A DNA stretch of 64,000 bases from Palaemon carinicauda (GCF_036898095.1 NC_090751.1:75234680-75298679), one strand, 5' to 3'. Shown: positions 33,670 to 46,691, counted from the first letter of the stretch. The notes: generated by a model from the sequence alone, not told the origin. Numbers and translations are program-made.

Positions 33670-35587
33670 CATCTATTCCAGTACCTCTGGAAACCAGCTT
33701 CTTGGCGGCCAGAACGGGGCTATCAGTGTCATCCTGGTTTCTTTGTGGGATACGAACTTCTGTATCACTTGGTAAAGAATCTTGAATGGGGGGGAAAGCA
33801 TAAACCTCCATGTGAGACCAGTTCATCAGAAAGGCGTCTATGTGAATGGCTTCGGGATCTGGTACCGGAGAGCAGTAACACTCCCGTCTTTCGTCTTTGC
33901 GGTTGCAAAGAGATCCACGAGAGGACCCCATAAACGCCACAGACTTTTGCAGACGTCTCGGTGTAAAATCCATTCTGTGGGGAGATTTTGACAACTGCTG
34001 AGTCTGTCTGCACTCACATTGTTGACCCCTTGAATATACCGAGTCAAAAGTGTCACTTTCCTATGCCCAAATGAGAAGAGGTCTTGCTATCTCATACAAA
34101 GTCCAAGAGTGGGTCCCGCCTTGTTTTATAATATAGGCAAGAGCTGTAGTGCTGTCCACATTGATTTGTACTACCTTGCCTCTGATCTGCTTCTCGAAGC
34201 CTTTGAGGGCCAGATGAATTGCCAAAAGCTCCTTTTGGTTGGTGTGGAGAGATGTTTGCTCCACTGTCCAAGCCCCCGAAAGCTCCTCCTTCCCCAGAGT
34301 AGCTCCCCACCCCAAGTTTGAGGCGTCGGAACACAACATGAGGTCTGGGCTCTTCTGATATAACGACAACCCTTCCTTCAGTCTGTGCTCATTGTCCCAC
34401 CATTAAAGATGAGACTTGATGGAGGTCGTGATGGGAACGCCATCCCTGTCTAGGCTGTCCCCTTTTTTCCAATGGCGATTCAGAAAAGGGACGCAAATGC
34501 AACCTCCCCAGAGTTACGAACTTCTCTAATGATGAGAGTGTGCCCAGAAGGCTCATCCAATCTCTTATGGAACAGAGTTCCTTCTTCAGGAAAGTTTGGA
34601 CTTTTAAGAGAGCTGACTGTATTCTTACAGGCGACGGAAAAGCCCGAAAACTCCGACTGTGAATCTCCATCCCCAAATAAAGAATCTCCTGAGATGGAGT
34701 CAGTTGCGATTTTTTCGAGCTCACCAGGAGGCCCAGTTCCCTGGTTAAATCCAGAGTTATTTTCAGGTCCTTCAAACAGCAATCAGCTGAGGAGGCTCTT
34801 ATCAGCCAATCGTCCAGGTACAGAGAGACCCTGATTCCCCTCGAATGCAGCATGCTCGCTAGATTCAGCATGATCTTGGTAAATAATAGAGGAGCCGTGC
34901 ATAGTCCGAAACAAAGAGCCCTGAATTGGAAGACCTTGTTTCCGTCCATGAATCTCAGATAACGTCTGCAGCTGGGATGAATTGGAATATGGAAATAGGC
35001 GTCTTGGAGGTCTACTGAGACCATCCAATCGTCTTTCCTCACCGCCGCCAGAACAATCTTCTGAGTCTCCATCGTAAACGTCAAATTCTGGACGTAGCCA
35101 TTTAGAACACTTACGTCCAGAACCGGTCTCCACTCCCAGGAAGTCTTGGGGACTAAGAAAAGGCGGTTGTAAAACCCAGGAGATGTTACATCTTGGACTT
35201 CTTCTATTACTTGTTTCTCTAGTAAAAGATGCATCTGGAGACGCATTGCTTGCTTCTTCAGACCCTCTCTGTATTTGGGCGAAAGATCCACTGGATCTGT
35301 GACTATGGAGGAATAGCTAGGAAGGGGATCTTGTAACCCTCCTTTAACACTTTGACGGACCAGGGATCCGCTCCATTCCTCTCCCAGGTCTTCCAAAAGT
35401 GAATCAACCTTGCACCCACTGCTGTCTGAAGGATAGGGCAGTCAGACTCTACCTTGGCCGGTTTTGTTTCCTCTGCTATTAGGTTTCCTTCCGTCTGGTT
35501 TGAAAGAGCCCCTTCCGGAGGGTTTCCCACGAAAGGGCTGAGAAGGTTGAAAACCAGTAGAGACTTCCTTAGGTTTACGCGAAGCAA
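33670..35587 (-). pseudogene. E7 reverse transcriptase / RNase H / methylase-like, frameshifted
   Basis: The RT N-terminus is in one frame (35303-35587, GADPWSVKVLKEGYKIPF). The main RT is in another (34389-35396: VSVDLQDAYFHIPIHPS, CFGLCTAPLLFT, SLYLDDWLIRAS with an intact YLDD). RNase H is in a third frame (34061-34369: LCSDASNLGWGATL, KELLAIHLAL, VDSTTALAY), with a TAA just before it near 34400. The methylase-like DLFAT segment and VPDPEAIHIDAF follow at 33765-33930. Indels have broken one original polyprotein. Confidence 0.87.
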
Positions 35588-38142
35588 AAGTTGAAGGCAA
35601 AACTTTCCTCGCCGTATTGGTCACCAAATCATGCGTGGCCTTCTGAGTGAGAGCAGTGGCAACTTCCCCCACCAACTCTTGTGGAAATAAGGTGGTAGAC
35701 AAAGGAGCAAATAGTAGCTCAGCTTTCTGGTAGGGAGAAACTCCTGCTGAGAGAAAAGAGCACATCGTGGCCCTTTTCTTGAGGATTCCAGCCGTTAACA
35801 AGGCAGCTAATACATCCCTCACACCTTTGTCCAAGCAGGACATCAAATGAACAAGGCCACTAGTGTCCGTGTCCTTCATATCTGAGACCCTCTTACTCAA
35901 AGCTCCCAAAGACCAGTCTAGGTAATTAGGCACTTCGAAGGCCCTGAACAGACCCTCAAGTAAATGATCGAGCTCCATCATTGACCACCAAACCTTTATT
36001 TCCCTTAAGGCTAGACGACGAGACGAATCTACCAAACATGAGAAATCCCCCTGGGCAGAAGAAGAAAATCTCAAGCCCAGCACTTCACCAGTCTCGTACC
36101 ACACACTAGATTTAGAGGCTAATCTTGCGGGAGGAGAAGCAAAGGCCGTTTTGCCAAGAGTTCTCTTAGAGTCCATCCAGGAACCCATTAACTTCAAGGC
36201 CCGTTTAGAAGACCATGAAAGTACCATCTTAGTATAAACCGGCACTTTGTTTGTTTTACCTAAGATAAACTCCGATGGGGGAGAACGAGGGGCCACAGGG
36301 GTAAAATGATCAGGAAAAACTTCTGTAAGAATCAACATAAATTTCCTAAGGTCAACAGCATGTTGATAATGTTTCTCTTCCTCATTCTCAGAAACCTCTT
36401 CTAAAGGCTCGTCCACGTCAGACTTCTCTTCAAGTTCGTCTTCTGGCAGTGCAGCAACTGCTGCAGCCTGAACTGAAGGATTAACGTCTGAATGAGACGG
36501 CCTGTCAGAGTCAATAACTTCATCCAACTGAAGAGGGGAGGTCAAAGTTGACTGATGAGAGACCTGGATGGGTCGACGCTCGCCGTCAAAAGTCAACTGT
36601 CGCGTTTCGTCCCGAGAACGCCTAGAATCTGCTAGCTGTTGTACTGACCGACGTTTGGAATCAGACATCAACTGCCGAGAGTTGACGCATGGACACGTAG
36701 TGTCTGCTAGCTGTTGACGCGGACGACCTCTGCCGTCAAACGATGACTGTTCATGGTCGTCTTGTGGACGCCTAGCGTCCAAATGTTGTTGACGCTGCCG
36801 CTTCACTGCGTCAAAAGTTGGCTGCAGAGAATCTTCGTGGCGACGCATAGCGTCCATTTGCCAACGCCGGTGATCTTTTTCAAGTACGGAAGTCGAAATT
36901 GTTTAGCAAGAACTCTCTGACGTGACTCATCTATATCAACCTGGTGTCGAGCACTACGAATGGGAGACCGCCTGTGCGATAACTCGTCAGCACTAGAGAC
37001 TGCCGGCCGCCTGTGAGACAACTGGTCTGACGTCTGATGCCCAATCGTACTGCCAACACCTGGTTGATAAGAATCCATGAACGACGAGAGCTGTTTTTTT
37101 CATATATAAAAGCATAGACCACTTAGGATCTTCAGTTAATACATTTGATTCCTTCCTTGACGGTAAAACAGAATCATCATCACCACACTTTTCGGGTAAA
37201 TAAAGCCAGTCTAAGGGGAGAGGTGGCGCATGAATCGTAACATTGGCCATAGAAACAAATTCAGAGTCGGAAAGTATTTTCTCTACTCGAATACCGTGAT
37301 CTGGACGCATCGCAGGAGTACAAGTGACGGGAGAACGGAAATGCTCAGGGGAATCCCACGTACTACAGCCTGGACATGCAGGCGATTCCGGATGCTGAGC
37401 AACCGCATGCGATCTTTTAAGCGGTCTAGACGCTCGACGCCACATTTCACTACCCGAACCTTCATCGGAGGACGGGGATAACGTACCAACCTCACCTTTC
37501 CTACGATGAGGGTGAACGACCTGTGATACGGCAACAGGAGCGTTCGAGGGAACGTCTGCACGATTGATGACGCTTCTCGTTCCCTTTAGCCGTTCGACTT
37601 TACTTCTCCCATGGGTTCGAGAGTTCGAAAGAGGTCTTAGGCTAGGTGAACGGCAAGATCGTGCAGACGCACCCTCCACAACACTGAACACATTAGAAAC
37701 ACTTTCCACAGTTCCGACAGTTTCAGGATTTTCAGCACATTTAATTCAGAAAAATTATTATTTCTATCTGCTGATAACGACTCAACTTTTTCACCGAGAG
37801 CCAGAATCGCGGTAAACATGTCTTTTATAGATGGTTCCTGATCTACCACTACGGTGGAAGGAATAGGATTAGGAATATTAACATTAGGTAAGGCTACCTC
37901 AACAGATCGTGAAGAACTACGCCTAACTCTATCACTCTCAAGTCTCCTAACATAACGTTCCTATGTTACCCATTCATCATCCGTTAATGAAAAACATTCA
38001 TTACAGTACATCTATTATCAAAAGAACAAGGTTTTCCCCTACATTTAACACAAATATCGTGTGGATCAACAGACCCTTTAAGGAGTCGAGTACGACACCC
38101 TTCACTAACACACTTACGAATAGCAGGGGAGGGGTCGGCCAT
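35442..38142 (-). pseudogene. E7 gag-like ORF, decayed and 5'-duplicated
   Basis: The 471-codon piece at 35442-36857 ends GNKTGQGRV then TGA. It has basic repeats (QQLADSRRSRDETRQLTF and relatives), an acidic segment and a conserved C-terminal half (SFLSAGVSPYQKAELLFAP). Piece 36993-37709 gives the Ser-rich middle. The N-terminus at 38142 reads MADPSPAIRKC, with Cys at residues 11, 16, 31, 34 and 39, a zinc-binding-like cluster. That N-terminus is duplicated (second copy at 58113). A five-base insertion at 38012-38018 also breaks it. Confidence 0.8.
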
Positions 38143-38270
38143 TTTGAATGGTTAAGAGAAAGACCGACAACCAAAAAACAAAGGAAATATTAATAAACAT
38201 AACCCCAAAGAAAAGGATTTCAAGATTAAATGAAAGAGAAAATGATTAACGATAGTTCAAACTCAAAGAA
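37956..38270. repeat. 315-bp unit of a tandem duplication in E7 gag 5' end
   Basis: The second unit is 38271-38324 plus 57997-58241, once TA is removed. Both start CGTTC(C/G)TATGTTACCC and end AACTCAAAGAA. Unit 1 has five extra bases at 38012-38018, and unit 2 lacks 11 bases near 58026; these account for the difference (315 versus 299). Confidence 0.9.
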
Positions 38271-39234
38271 CGTTCGTATGTTACCCATTCATCATCCGTT
38301 AATGAAAAACATTCATTACATCTACAGTAGGGTCCCAAATTATACGTGTTCGAATTATACGATTCCCCTTTTATGCGATAGCTATTTTTCAAAAATAAAT
38401 TTTCTGTATCTGCGAAGCTGTTCAAAGTCTGCTAGTCAAGCACTACAAAATGTATCAAATCTATTATCTTTTTAAGTATATTGGTAGCCCTAAATACAGT
38501 GATTTATGATAAATGTTACAAAACAATAATAACATTACACCTTATTAACATAATTTCATTATAAATAGCCTATTTAAGGATAAAATTCCACATCAACAAT
38601 GAAATCAACTGTGCGAGTCCAGCTGACAAAATGTAAACAGAATTGTGGTTACGTTCTCGGCAATCTTTATCTTTCTCCAACCTTTCGATAATTTTAATGG
38701 CAGTGTTAATGATGGTATATTAAAGCATTATTCTTTTTTAGTACAGTATATATAAAAGCTTTATTTTTCCCTTCGGGCGTTCAAGGTTTTCACGAGTAGA
38801 CTGGAGGTCGTTTATTGGCAGTGAATAGCCTAAACTTCTGTAACGAGTCAGCAATATTTTGTCATATTTTAAACAATATACATTTGATTTGCAAAGATTG
38901 GTTTTATTGAGTACAAAGTATAATTATAAAAATCTCTCTCTCTCTCTCTAAACACGGCATTCGATTACAGTGAACCCTCGCTACTTCGCGGTTCGACCAT
39001 CGCGGATTCACCACTTCGCGGATTTTTTTCATAACCCATGTATATACATATATCGCGGATTTTCCGGAAATATAAAAAATACCGCGATGTGACCGATGGT
39101 GCGAGATTGGAGAAAGTAAGGAAAATTGAATCATGATTGATTTTCAATATAAATGAAACTTTGAGGAGCAACAAAGATATCATTTGTTAGAGAGATAGAG
39201 AGGGGTAAGGAATGGGAGGTAGTGAAAAGTAGCC

Positions 39235-39237
<3 letters not shown>

Positions 39238-39304
<67 letters not shown>

Positions 39305-39393
39305 AGAGAGAGGTAGAGAGAGAGAGATAGGTAGAGAGAGAGAGAGGTAGAGAGAGAGAGAAAGAGGTAGAGAGAGAGAGAGAGAGATAGAGG
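39238..39393. repeat. (GA)n microsatellite, compound
   Basis: Pure GA to about 39298, then GA blocks interrupted by GGTA and GATAG units. Confidence 0.9.
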
Positions 39394-39844
39394 GGGGTTT
39401 AAATGTAATAAACAAAAATATTTGATAGGTTATAACACATTGGTGCTTATGTAATATCAACTGTATACTGTAGACGGTTTTGAATAAGTTAAGAAATGGT
39501 ATAAACGATACTTTGTTAGTGTATTCGTACACACTCAAGAGCGGCAGCTAGATGACAGCTGATCTAATCACAGTCAAAAGTAAAACAAAAAGAAGTCAAC
39601 AATACTCGATTTTTAAAACACACCCGATATTTAAAAACAAAAGTACATGCTTTCTTAATGTGGCAATTTTCTAGAATAAAATGATATTTCCCAAAAAATA
39701 GTGGTTTGCTGATGAAATCGGATGCCGTATTTTTAGCTATGATTGAAATGGATGTAGACTCGGCCTAATTTTTTTGTTTCGTATTTAATTGACACTAAGA
39801 AAACTAATTTTAGTTTCTTCATCTAAATGTAAGTATTGTATAAC

Positions 39845-39847
<3 letters not shown>

Positions 39848-39927
<80 letters not shown>
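39848..39927. repeat. (AG)n microsatellite
   Basis: About 40 uninterrupted AG units within TB. Confidence 0.95.
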
Positions 39928-39932
<5 letters not shown>

Positions 39933-40126
39933 TCAACTGTTGTAATCAAATGGCGTGTTTTTGTTTCGTGAGAATTTCATCGCCACGACTATAACAACAA
40001 CATACTGTACTGAACTTTACAGTATTTTACAGACTACTGTAATATGATAAAGTAAACTATTTGTAATCTATTTTATATGAAATGGGGCTATTTTTTTTTT
40101 TAAATTTACATTTACATATGTAAAAC

Positions 40127-40128
<2 letters not shown>

Positions 40129-40200
<72 letters not shown>
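40129..40200. repeat. (CT)36 microsatellite
   Basis: Uninterrupted CT run within TB. Its complement is the GA tract that starts TC at 29201. Confidence 0.95.
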
Positions 40201-40202
<2 letters not shown>

Positions 40203-40494
40203 GATTGTTTTCCTGCTTTGCTACGTATGTATGATTTTATATAGATACGGTAAATAATATGATATTTTAATTATAAAATAAATTTTTGAATATACTTACC
40301 CGGTGAATATATAATAGCTGCAACTCTGTTGCTCGACAGACAAAAAAACAGTAAAAACTCGCCAGCGATCGCTATACAGGTTGCGGGTGTGCCCACCAGC
40401 GCCAACTGTCGGCCAGATACCACTCTCGATGTAAACAAAGACTCAATTTCTTCTCATCCCACTGCGTCTCTATTGGGGAGGAAGGGAGGGTCGT

Positions 40495-40600
40495 TTAATT
40501 TATATATTCACCGGGTAAGTATATTCAAAAATTTATTTTATAATTAAAATATCATTTTTAAATATTTAACTTAGCCGGTGAATATATAATAGCTGATTCA
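40495..40600. repeat. E8 internal complementary region (ICR)
   Basis: TATATTCACCGGGTAAGTAT to TTATAATTAAAATATCAT complements the left end. The adjoining TTAAATATTTAACTTAGCCG complements the right end. Confidence 0.88.
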
Positions 40601-40994
40601 CACCCAAGGAGGTGGGTAGAGACCAGAGTTAAATATGTTTACATCATATAAGCTAAGAGTTTTTTATTTCATTTTGGCAGTTATCAATATAACAAAACCA
40701 AAATAAATAGGGACCTGGTAAGGAAGTCGACTTAGACGATTACTCTGCCTTGTAAGTACGTCTTCCTTACGGAGCCTCGCGATCCTCTTAGGATGCTGAC
40801 AGACCCCCAGGAGCTGAAGTATCAAGGGCTGCAACCCATACAACAGGACCTCATCAAACCCCTAATCTGGGCGCTCTCAAGAAATGACTTTGACCACCCG
40901 CCAAATCAACCAGGATGCGAAAGGCTTCTTAGCCTTCCGGACAACCCATAAAAACATTAAAACATTTCAAGAGACAGATTAAAAGGATATGGAA

Positions 40995-42100
40995 TTAGGG
41001 AATTGTAGTGGTTGAGCCCTCACCCACTACTGCACTCGCTGCTACGAATGGTCCCAGTGTGTAGCAGTTCTCGTAAAGGGACTGGACATCTTTTAAGTAA
41101 AATGACACGAACACTGACTTGCTTCTCCAATAGGTTGCGTTCCTGATACTTTGCAGAGATCTATTTTGCTTAAAGGCCACGGAAGTTGTTACAGCTCTAA
41201 CCTCGTGCGTCTTAACCTTAAGCAAAGATCGGTCTTCCTCACTCAAGTGTGAATGAGCTTCTCGTATTAACAATCTGATAAAACATGACAAAGCATTCTT
41301 TGACATAGGCAAGGATGGTTTCTTAGCCGAACACCATAACGCTTCAGATTGGACTCGTAAAGGTTTAGTACAAGCTAAGTAGAAATTAAGAGCTCTAACA
41401 GGGCATAAGACTCTTTCTAGTTCATTGGCTACGATCTCCGATAAGCTGGGAATATCGAAAGATTTAGGCCAAGGACGAGAAGGTAGCTCATTTTTGGCTA
41501 GAAAACCAAGTTGCAGAGAACAAGTAGCTTTTTCTGACGAAAATCCGATGTTCTTGCTGAAGGCATGAATCTCACTGACTCTTTTAGCCGAGGCTAAGCA
41601 TACCAGGAAAAGAGTCTTAAGAGTGAGATCTTTCAGGGAGGCTGACTGTAAAGGCTCAAACCTGTCTGACATGAGGAATCTTAGGACCACATCTAAATTC
41701 CACCCAGGAGTAGCCAAACGACGCTCCTTAGTGGTCTCGAAAGACTTAAGGAGGTCTTGCAGATCTTTATTGTTGGAAAGATCTAAGCCTCTATGCCGGA
41801 AGACCGATGCCAACATGCTTCTATAGCCCTTGATAGTGGGAGCTGAAAGGGATCGTCCTTTTTTCAGGTATAAGAGAAAATCAGCTATTTGGGCTACAGA
41901 GGTACTGGTCGAGGATACAGAAAACTGACTTGCACCAGTCTCGGAAGACTTCCCACTTCGATTGGTAGACTAATGGTAGACGCTCTCCTTGCTCTAGCAA
42001 TCGCACTGGCTGCCTCCTTCGAAAAGCCTCTAACTCTCGAGAGTCTTTCGATAGTCTGAAGGCAGTCAGACGAAGAGCGTGGAGGCTTTGGTGTACCTTC
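40995..42100 (-). pseudogene. E8 tyrosine recombinase, frameshifted
   Basis: The 273-codon piece 40995-41816 carries the arginine box AKRVSEIHAF, the H-x-x-R box THEVRAVTT and the tyrosine box VFVSFYLKDV, all intact. The core-binding half upstream is out of frame. Compared with E10 there is an extra A near 41921 (CAGAAAACTG versus CAGAAACTG) and a 2-bp deletion near 41970 (ACTAATGG versus ACTCTACTGG). The N-terminal extension continues as an open frame to 43588, as in E9 and E10. Confidence 0.87.
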
Positions 42101-42221
42101 TTTACGTGTGGCTGACGTAGAAGGTCTACTCTTAGAGGAAGACTTCTGGGAACGTCTACTAACCATCGAAGTACCTCGGTGAACCATTCTCTCGCGGGCC
42201 AGAGGGGAGCAACTAACGTCA

Positions 42222-43588
42222 ACCTTGTCCCTTCGTGAGAGGCGAACTTCTGCAGTACCTTGTTGACAATCTTGAATGGTGGGAATGCGTAAAGATCCAG
42301 ATGTGACCAATCTAGGAGGAAGGCATCTATATGTATTGCTGCTGGGTCTGGGACTGGAGAGCAATAGATTGGAAGCCTCTTGGTCAGCGAGGTTGTAAAG
42401 AGATCTATGGTGGGTTAACCCCAAGTCGCCCAAAGTCTCTTGCACACATCCTTGTGGAGGGTCCATTCGGTTGGAATTACTTGACCTTTCCGACTGAGAC
42501 AATCTGCTAGGACGTTCAAGTCGCCCTGGATGAACCTCGTTACTAGGGAGATGCCTCGATCTTTTGACCAGATGAGCAGGTCCCTTGTGATCTCGTACAA
42601 CGTCAGTGAGTGGGTACCTCCCTGTTTGGAGATGTACGCCAAGGCCGTGGTGTTGTCCAAGTTTACTTCCACCACTTTGCCTCGAAGGAGATACTCGAAG
42701 CTTCTCAAGGCCAGATGAACCGCCAAAAGCTCCTTGCAGTTGATATGCATGCTCCTCTGACTCGAGTTCCACAGACCTGAGCATTCCCGACCGTCCAGCG
42801 TCGCGCCCCAGCCCAAGTCCGATGCTTCCGAGAAGAGAACGTGGTTGGGTATCTGAACTGCCAGGGGAAGACCCTCTCTTAGGCTGATATTGTCCTTCCA
42901 CCAAGTCAGACAAGACTTTATCTTTTCGGAAATCGGGATCGAGACCGCCTCTAGCGTCTTGTCCTTTTTCCAGTGAAAAGCCAGATGGAATTGAAGAGGA
43001 CGGAGGTGTAGTCTTCCTAATGATACAAATTGCTCCAGGGATGACAGCGTCCCTACCAGACTCATCCACAGCCTGACTGAGCAGCGTTCTTTCTTCAGCA
43101 TCTTCTGGATGGAGAGCAGGGCTTGATCTATTCTGGGGGCCGACGGAAAAGCCCGAAAAACTTGACTGTGAATCTCCATCCCTAAATACAGAATAGTTTG
43201 GGATGGGACCAGCTGTGACTTTTCCAAATTGACTAGGAGTCCCAATTCCTTGGCCAGATCTAGAGTCCAATTGAGATCCTTCAGACAGCGATGACTGGAA
43301 GAGGCTCTGAGAAGCCAGTCGTCTAAGTACAGGGAGGCTCTGATCTCCGATAGCTCGAAACTGGTACCCCACATTCCTGTAAACAAACCTCAGAAACGGT
43401 TGGGAATCCGGGTGTATAGGAATGTGGAAGTATGCCTCCTGAAGGTCGAGAGAGACCATCCAGTCGCCTTCCATAAATGCTGTCAAGACAGCCTGGTAGA
43501 CTTCATCGCGAAGTTTGTCTTGACAATGAACACATTGAGCGCACTTGCCTCTTACGTACTCCTGCAGTGAACATGGCTGCCAAATCAT
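42222..43588 (-). pseudogene. E8 reverse transcriptase / RNase H with palm deletion
   Basis: Piece 42415-43386 holds SLYLDDWLLRAS, thumb and RNase H (LFSEASDLGWGATL, KELLAVHLAL, VNLDNTTALAY, VLADCLSR). The first RNase H acid is unusual: EAS replaces DAS of E10, removing a catalytic Asp. Between the motif A region (YFHIPIHPDSQ) and YLDD, about 75 bp encoding CFGLSTAPLVFT in E10 is missing near 43350-43365, so motif B is lost. The RT N-terminus is also rearranged into gag-like sequence above 43500. No RT activity is possible. Confidence 0.88.
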
Positions 43589-43599
43589 GGAGCCATCCC

Positions 43600-46320
43600 T
43601 GAGGGACTTGTCTCTGCAGAGAACGTGGCTGTCAGATCATTGGAGCCATCCCTGAAAGCCTTGTTTATGCATGACATAATTGTACAGCAAAACTTCAAAG
43701 GCTCGAAAACAGCTGTGAAGTTGACCTGTAAAATCTTGGAGCGTCTCCTGGCCAGGCGCCAGGGAGAGTCTACGAGATTTTAGAAGTCTATCTGGGCAGA
43801 GGCAGAAACTCCCAAGCCGAGAACTTCTCTCGTGTCATATCAGACTCTCGCTCTATAAGCCAGTTTAAAAGAAGGGAAAGCAAAGGCTGTATCCCCCAAA
43901 CTCCTCCTGGTGATAAACCAGTCGCCTAGCAAACGTAAAGCTCTCTAGGAGAGCGAGAGAGCACTAGCTTATAAAACAACGGCTTCGAAGTAGCTAGGCC
44001 TAGTGTAAGCTCTGACGTTTAGGCGAACGAGGAGCAGCAGTTACAAAAAGATCCGGACAAAGATCCTTAAAAATCAGCATGATTTAATTAAAGTCCATAG
44101 AGGGCTAAGCAGCTTTAGGCTCCTCTCCGTCTGACAGAGTCCTCAAGGGAATATCAGTAGGAGGGGGAACAGCAACTTCCTCATCTAAAGGAACCTCGTC
44201 CGATAATAGCCGACTCTCAAGCAAGGGAGAGACCTACCGTGGTGGCAATGCTTTACAAGCAGAGTCCACACGCACTGGTGCATTAGTAGCGGACCAGGAC
44301 GCAACGTCATGTAACTGCTTGACAGTCTGTGAACTGTCAACAACAACAGGTGAGAGAGACCAGGACGCAACGTCATGTAACTGCTTGACAGTCTGTGAAC
44401 TGTCAACAACGACAGGTGCGTGAGGACGCACAGCGTCCACTCGAGACTGCTTTGACCGCCTAGATTGAGCAGTCAAAACAACTCTAGAATGCGGAGGTTG
44501 ACGCACAGCGTCAAAACAAGTCAACTCCGATTGTTAGCAAACGTCCTGAACGTCAACAGGAGCATCAGCATGTGGCCTAACGTCCAAATGTGGCTGAAAA
44601 TCCACACGAGACCGCATCGAGTGTGGTTCTAAACAACCTGACTGACGTGACTTAGCTACGCCAACGTCACCAGGACGCACAAAGGAACGTTAGGTTGGCT
44701 GAAAGCCAGGATCTCGATGAGATAAACGGCTAGGCTCAACGTACTAATCGGCAGAATAGTCTTCCATAAGGGAGGCAAGCTTATTCTGCATGTCTTGCCG
44801 TACAACCCATTTAACATCAACGGAAATGGTTGCGGTAAGAGACGAGGGTAACGTCTGTGACCGCAAAACCTTGCCAACAAAAAGACTCTCGGAGTCTGTG
44901 TTACGCTTTTGTTAGGCGGCGAGCAGTTTTCCGATGACTGCATAGGGTCAGAGCTGTCCTAATGGCTACAACCAGGATGCTGGACCTGTCCTGAAAGGAC
45001 TGACTTTCGCTTAAGGGCCTCGAAACCTTGTTTCAGGTTTCTTATGCGAAAAGCCTTCGGATGACGAGGAGAAAATTGTCTCTCTCGCCTTATGGTAGGG
45101 GAGATCTTGGTAAGATACACCCGATACCATAGAGGGAACGTCTGTTCGCTGATCAAGGCCTCTCGAACCCATAAGTCGTACGACATTACTTCTCCCCTGG
45201 GCTTGGGAGCTTGCAAGAGGTCCCGGACTAGGTGAACGACAGGCACGAACAGACGAACCCTCGGTTACGCAACACTGTAACACTTTGCGCAATATCACTT
45301 TATCACTACGATTTTCTGTTTGCACTTATTTCACTGAAATCGAAACTTTTACTGATTTCTACCTGAAGCACGCAATTCTACCCTCATCAAAAGGTAGTAA
45401 ATGCGAAATCAGTCGTATAATCCAAGCACATTAATACCAGCAAAACACAGTAAACATCTTTCAAGATAAAAAATTCAGTGGCTGGGGAAGAGACTAAACA
45501 CTAGTTCATTCAAAATTACGTTTTCAATCTCTCACCGTACATTGCCTGGGGACGAGAATAAAACTAAAAACGTTTTATCCTTTCTCCCCGTACAGAGACT
45601 AGGGACGAGAGTAACTCGAGAACAACGTTACCCGCTTGAACGGAACGTTTTCTCTCCTCTCTCTCCCTCTCCCTCCGTCTCTATCTCTCTCTCTCTCTCT
45701 TGATTTCGCACCTAAGAGAAGAGCCCAATTACGTTTCGTCAAAAAAAAACATGTTATTTGACCAAAGGAAAAAACTGAAAGGTTTTTCAATTAAAAAGTT
45801 CCTTTAAAATAGAATTTAAAACATTTAAGCTTTGAAAGAAGAATGAACAAAACGTCAGAATCGATTTACTCTTTCTGCAAAGTGCAACCGTGATACTCTC
45901 TCTCTCTATCGTAACGATAGAGCGCAAACTGCGTAGCATAAATAAACTAAACGTTAGTTCATCTTTGAAAACAGTACGAAGACTATTCAAAGAAAATCTT
46001 TCATAAAATATTTATTAAAAATATTCATTTAAAAAGTTTTAAATCATTAGCTCTTTAAAAGCTATTACGATTGAAAAGGGCTCAACGTTGTTTAACTTCG
46101 GTTTCCAAGTTAGGACCGCCTACTCTCAGGAAAGGTCGCATATAAACAAATCATTAAAATTTATTTTTATGCTTATTATAAATGGAAAGTTAATCGAAGA
46201 GGCCTAATAAAGGCGGTGAGATATAAAATATATAGAGGAAAATCTATAATTAATTTATAACGTGATAAGATAATTGCTAAAAGCCTAAACACACTTCCGT
46301 CTAAGGGAAGGGTCGGCCAT
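43600..46320 (-). pseudogene. E8 gag-like ORF and leader, decayed
   Basis: Frames broken throughout. Recognisable parts are the C-terminal gag segment (43600-43950, degenerate relative to E10 63500-63966), tandem 66-bp units at 44292-44423, the Ser/Arg-rich segment at 45011-45325 (VRACRSPSPGPLASSQ, like E7 SARSCRSPSLRPLSNS) and a start MADPSLRRKCV at 46320 running downward to an immediate stop. E7 has MADPSPAIRKCV at the equivalent place. Leader sequence with CT tracts fills about 45330-46300. Confidence 0.65.
44292..44423. repeat. Two tandem 66-bp units in E8 gag
   Basis: GACCAGGACGCAACGTCATG starts at 44292 and again at 44358. The units are almost identical, and 66 bp (22 codons) keeps frame. 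Confidence 0.93.
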
Positions 46321-46691
46321 TTAAAAGTCAAAGAAAGTCCATACTCTCTTTGTCATCAAAAATTAAATCTATCCAAAAACGAGTTCAAGATTTAAGATGA
46401 AGATAAAACACCTGCACTGCGAAAGCTCAAACCAAAATGAAGTACTTCACCAAATATGTTGAGAAAACTCCAGGTTCTACAGCGAGTAAAAGTACGTCTT
46501 GTCGACACGTCGACAGAGAAGAAATTGAGTCTTTGTTTACATCGAGAGTGGTATCTGGCCGACAGTTGCCGCTGGTGGGCACACCCGCAACCTGTATAGC
46601 GATCGCTGGCGAGTTTTTACTGTTTTTTTGTCTGTCGAGCAATAGAGTTGCAGCTATTATATATTCACCGGCTAAGTTAAATATTTAAAAA

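Larger units (their letters stand above)
31829..38324 (-). mobile_element. E7 (3' piece): family-III DIRS1-like element split by TA
   Basis: Low-coordinate terminal repeat at about 31858-32010, ICR at 32041-32135, then YR, RT/RNase H and gag on the minus strand, up to the TA element that starts at 38325. The 5' remainder and other terminal repeat are at 57997-58490. The terminal repeats match over about 150 bp (AGATATGGCAGGTGTACAAC, CACAGGTGGAACTACACCC). The ICR joins complements of both outer ends, one reading AAATTTATTTTATTATGAAA and the other CTTACCCGCTGGTTAT. The element is inactive. Confidence 0.9.
40259..46691 (-). mobile_element. E8: family-III DIRS1-like element, internally deleted
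   Basis: Terminal inverted repeats at 40259-40455 and about 46519-46691 (GTTGCGGGTGTGCCCACCAG, GCCAGATACCACTCTCGATG). The ICR at 40495-40600 joins complements of both ends (AATTAAAATATCAT next to TTTTAAATATTTAACTTAGC). Minus-strand order is gag, RT/RNase H, YR. Closely related to E10 in sequence and terminal repeats. Inserted in TB at ACGGTAAATA/TTTGTAATAAC; the uninterrupted site is seen at about 57140. RT and YR are defective. Confidence 0.92.
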
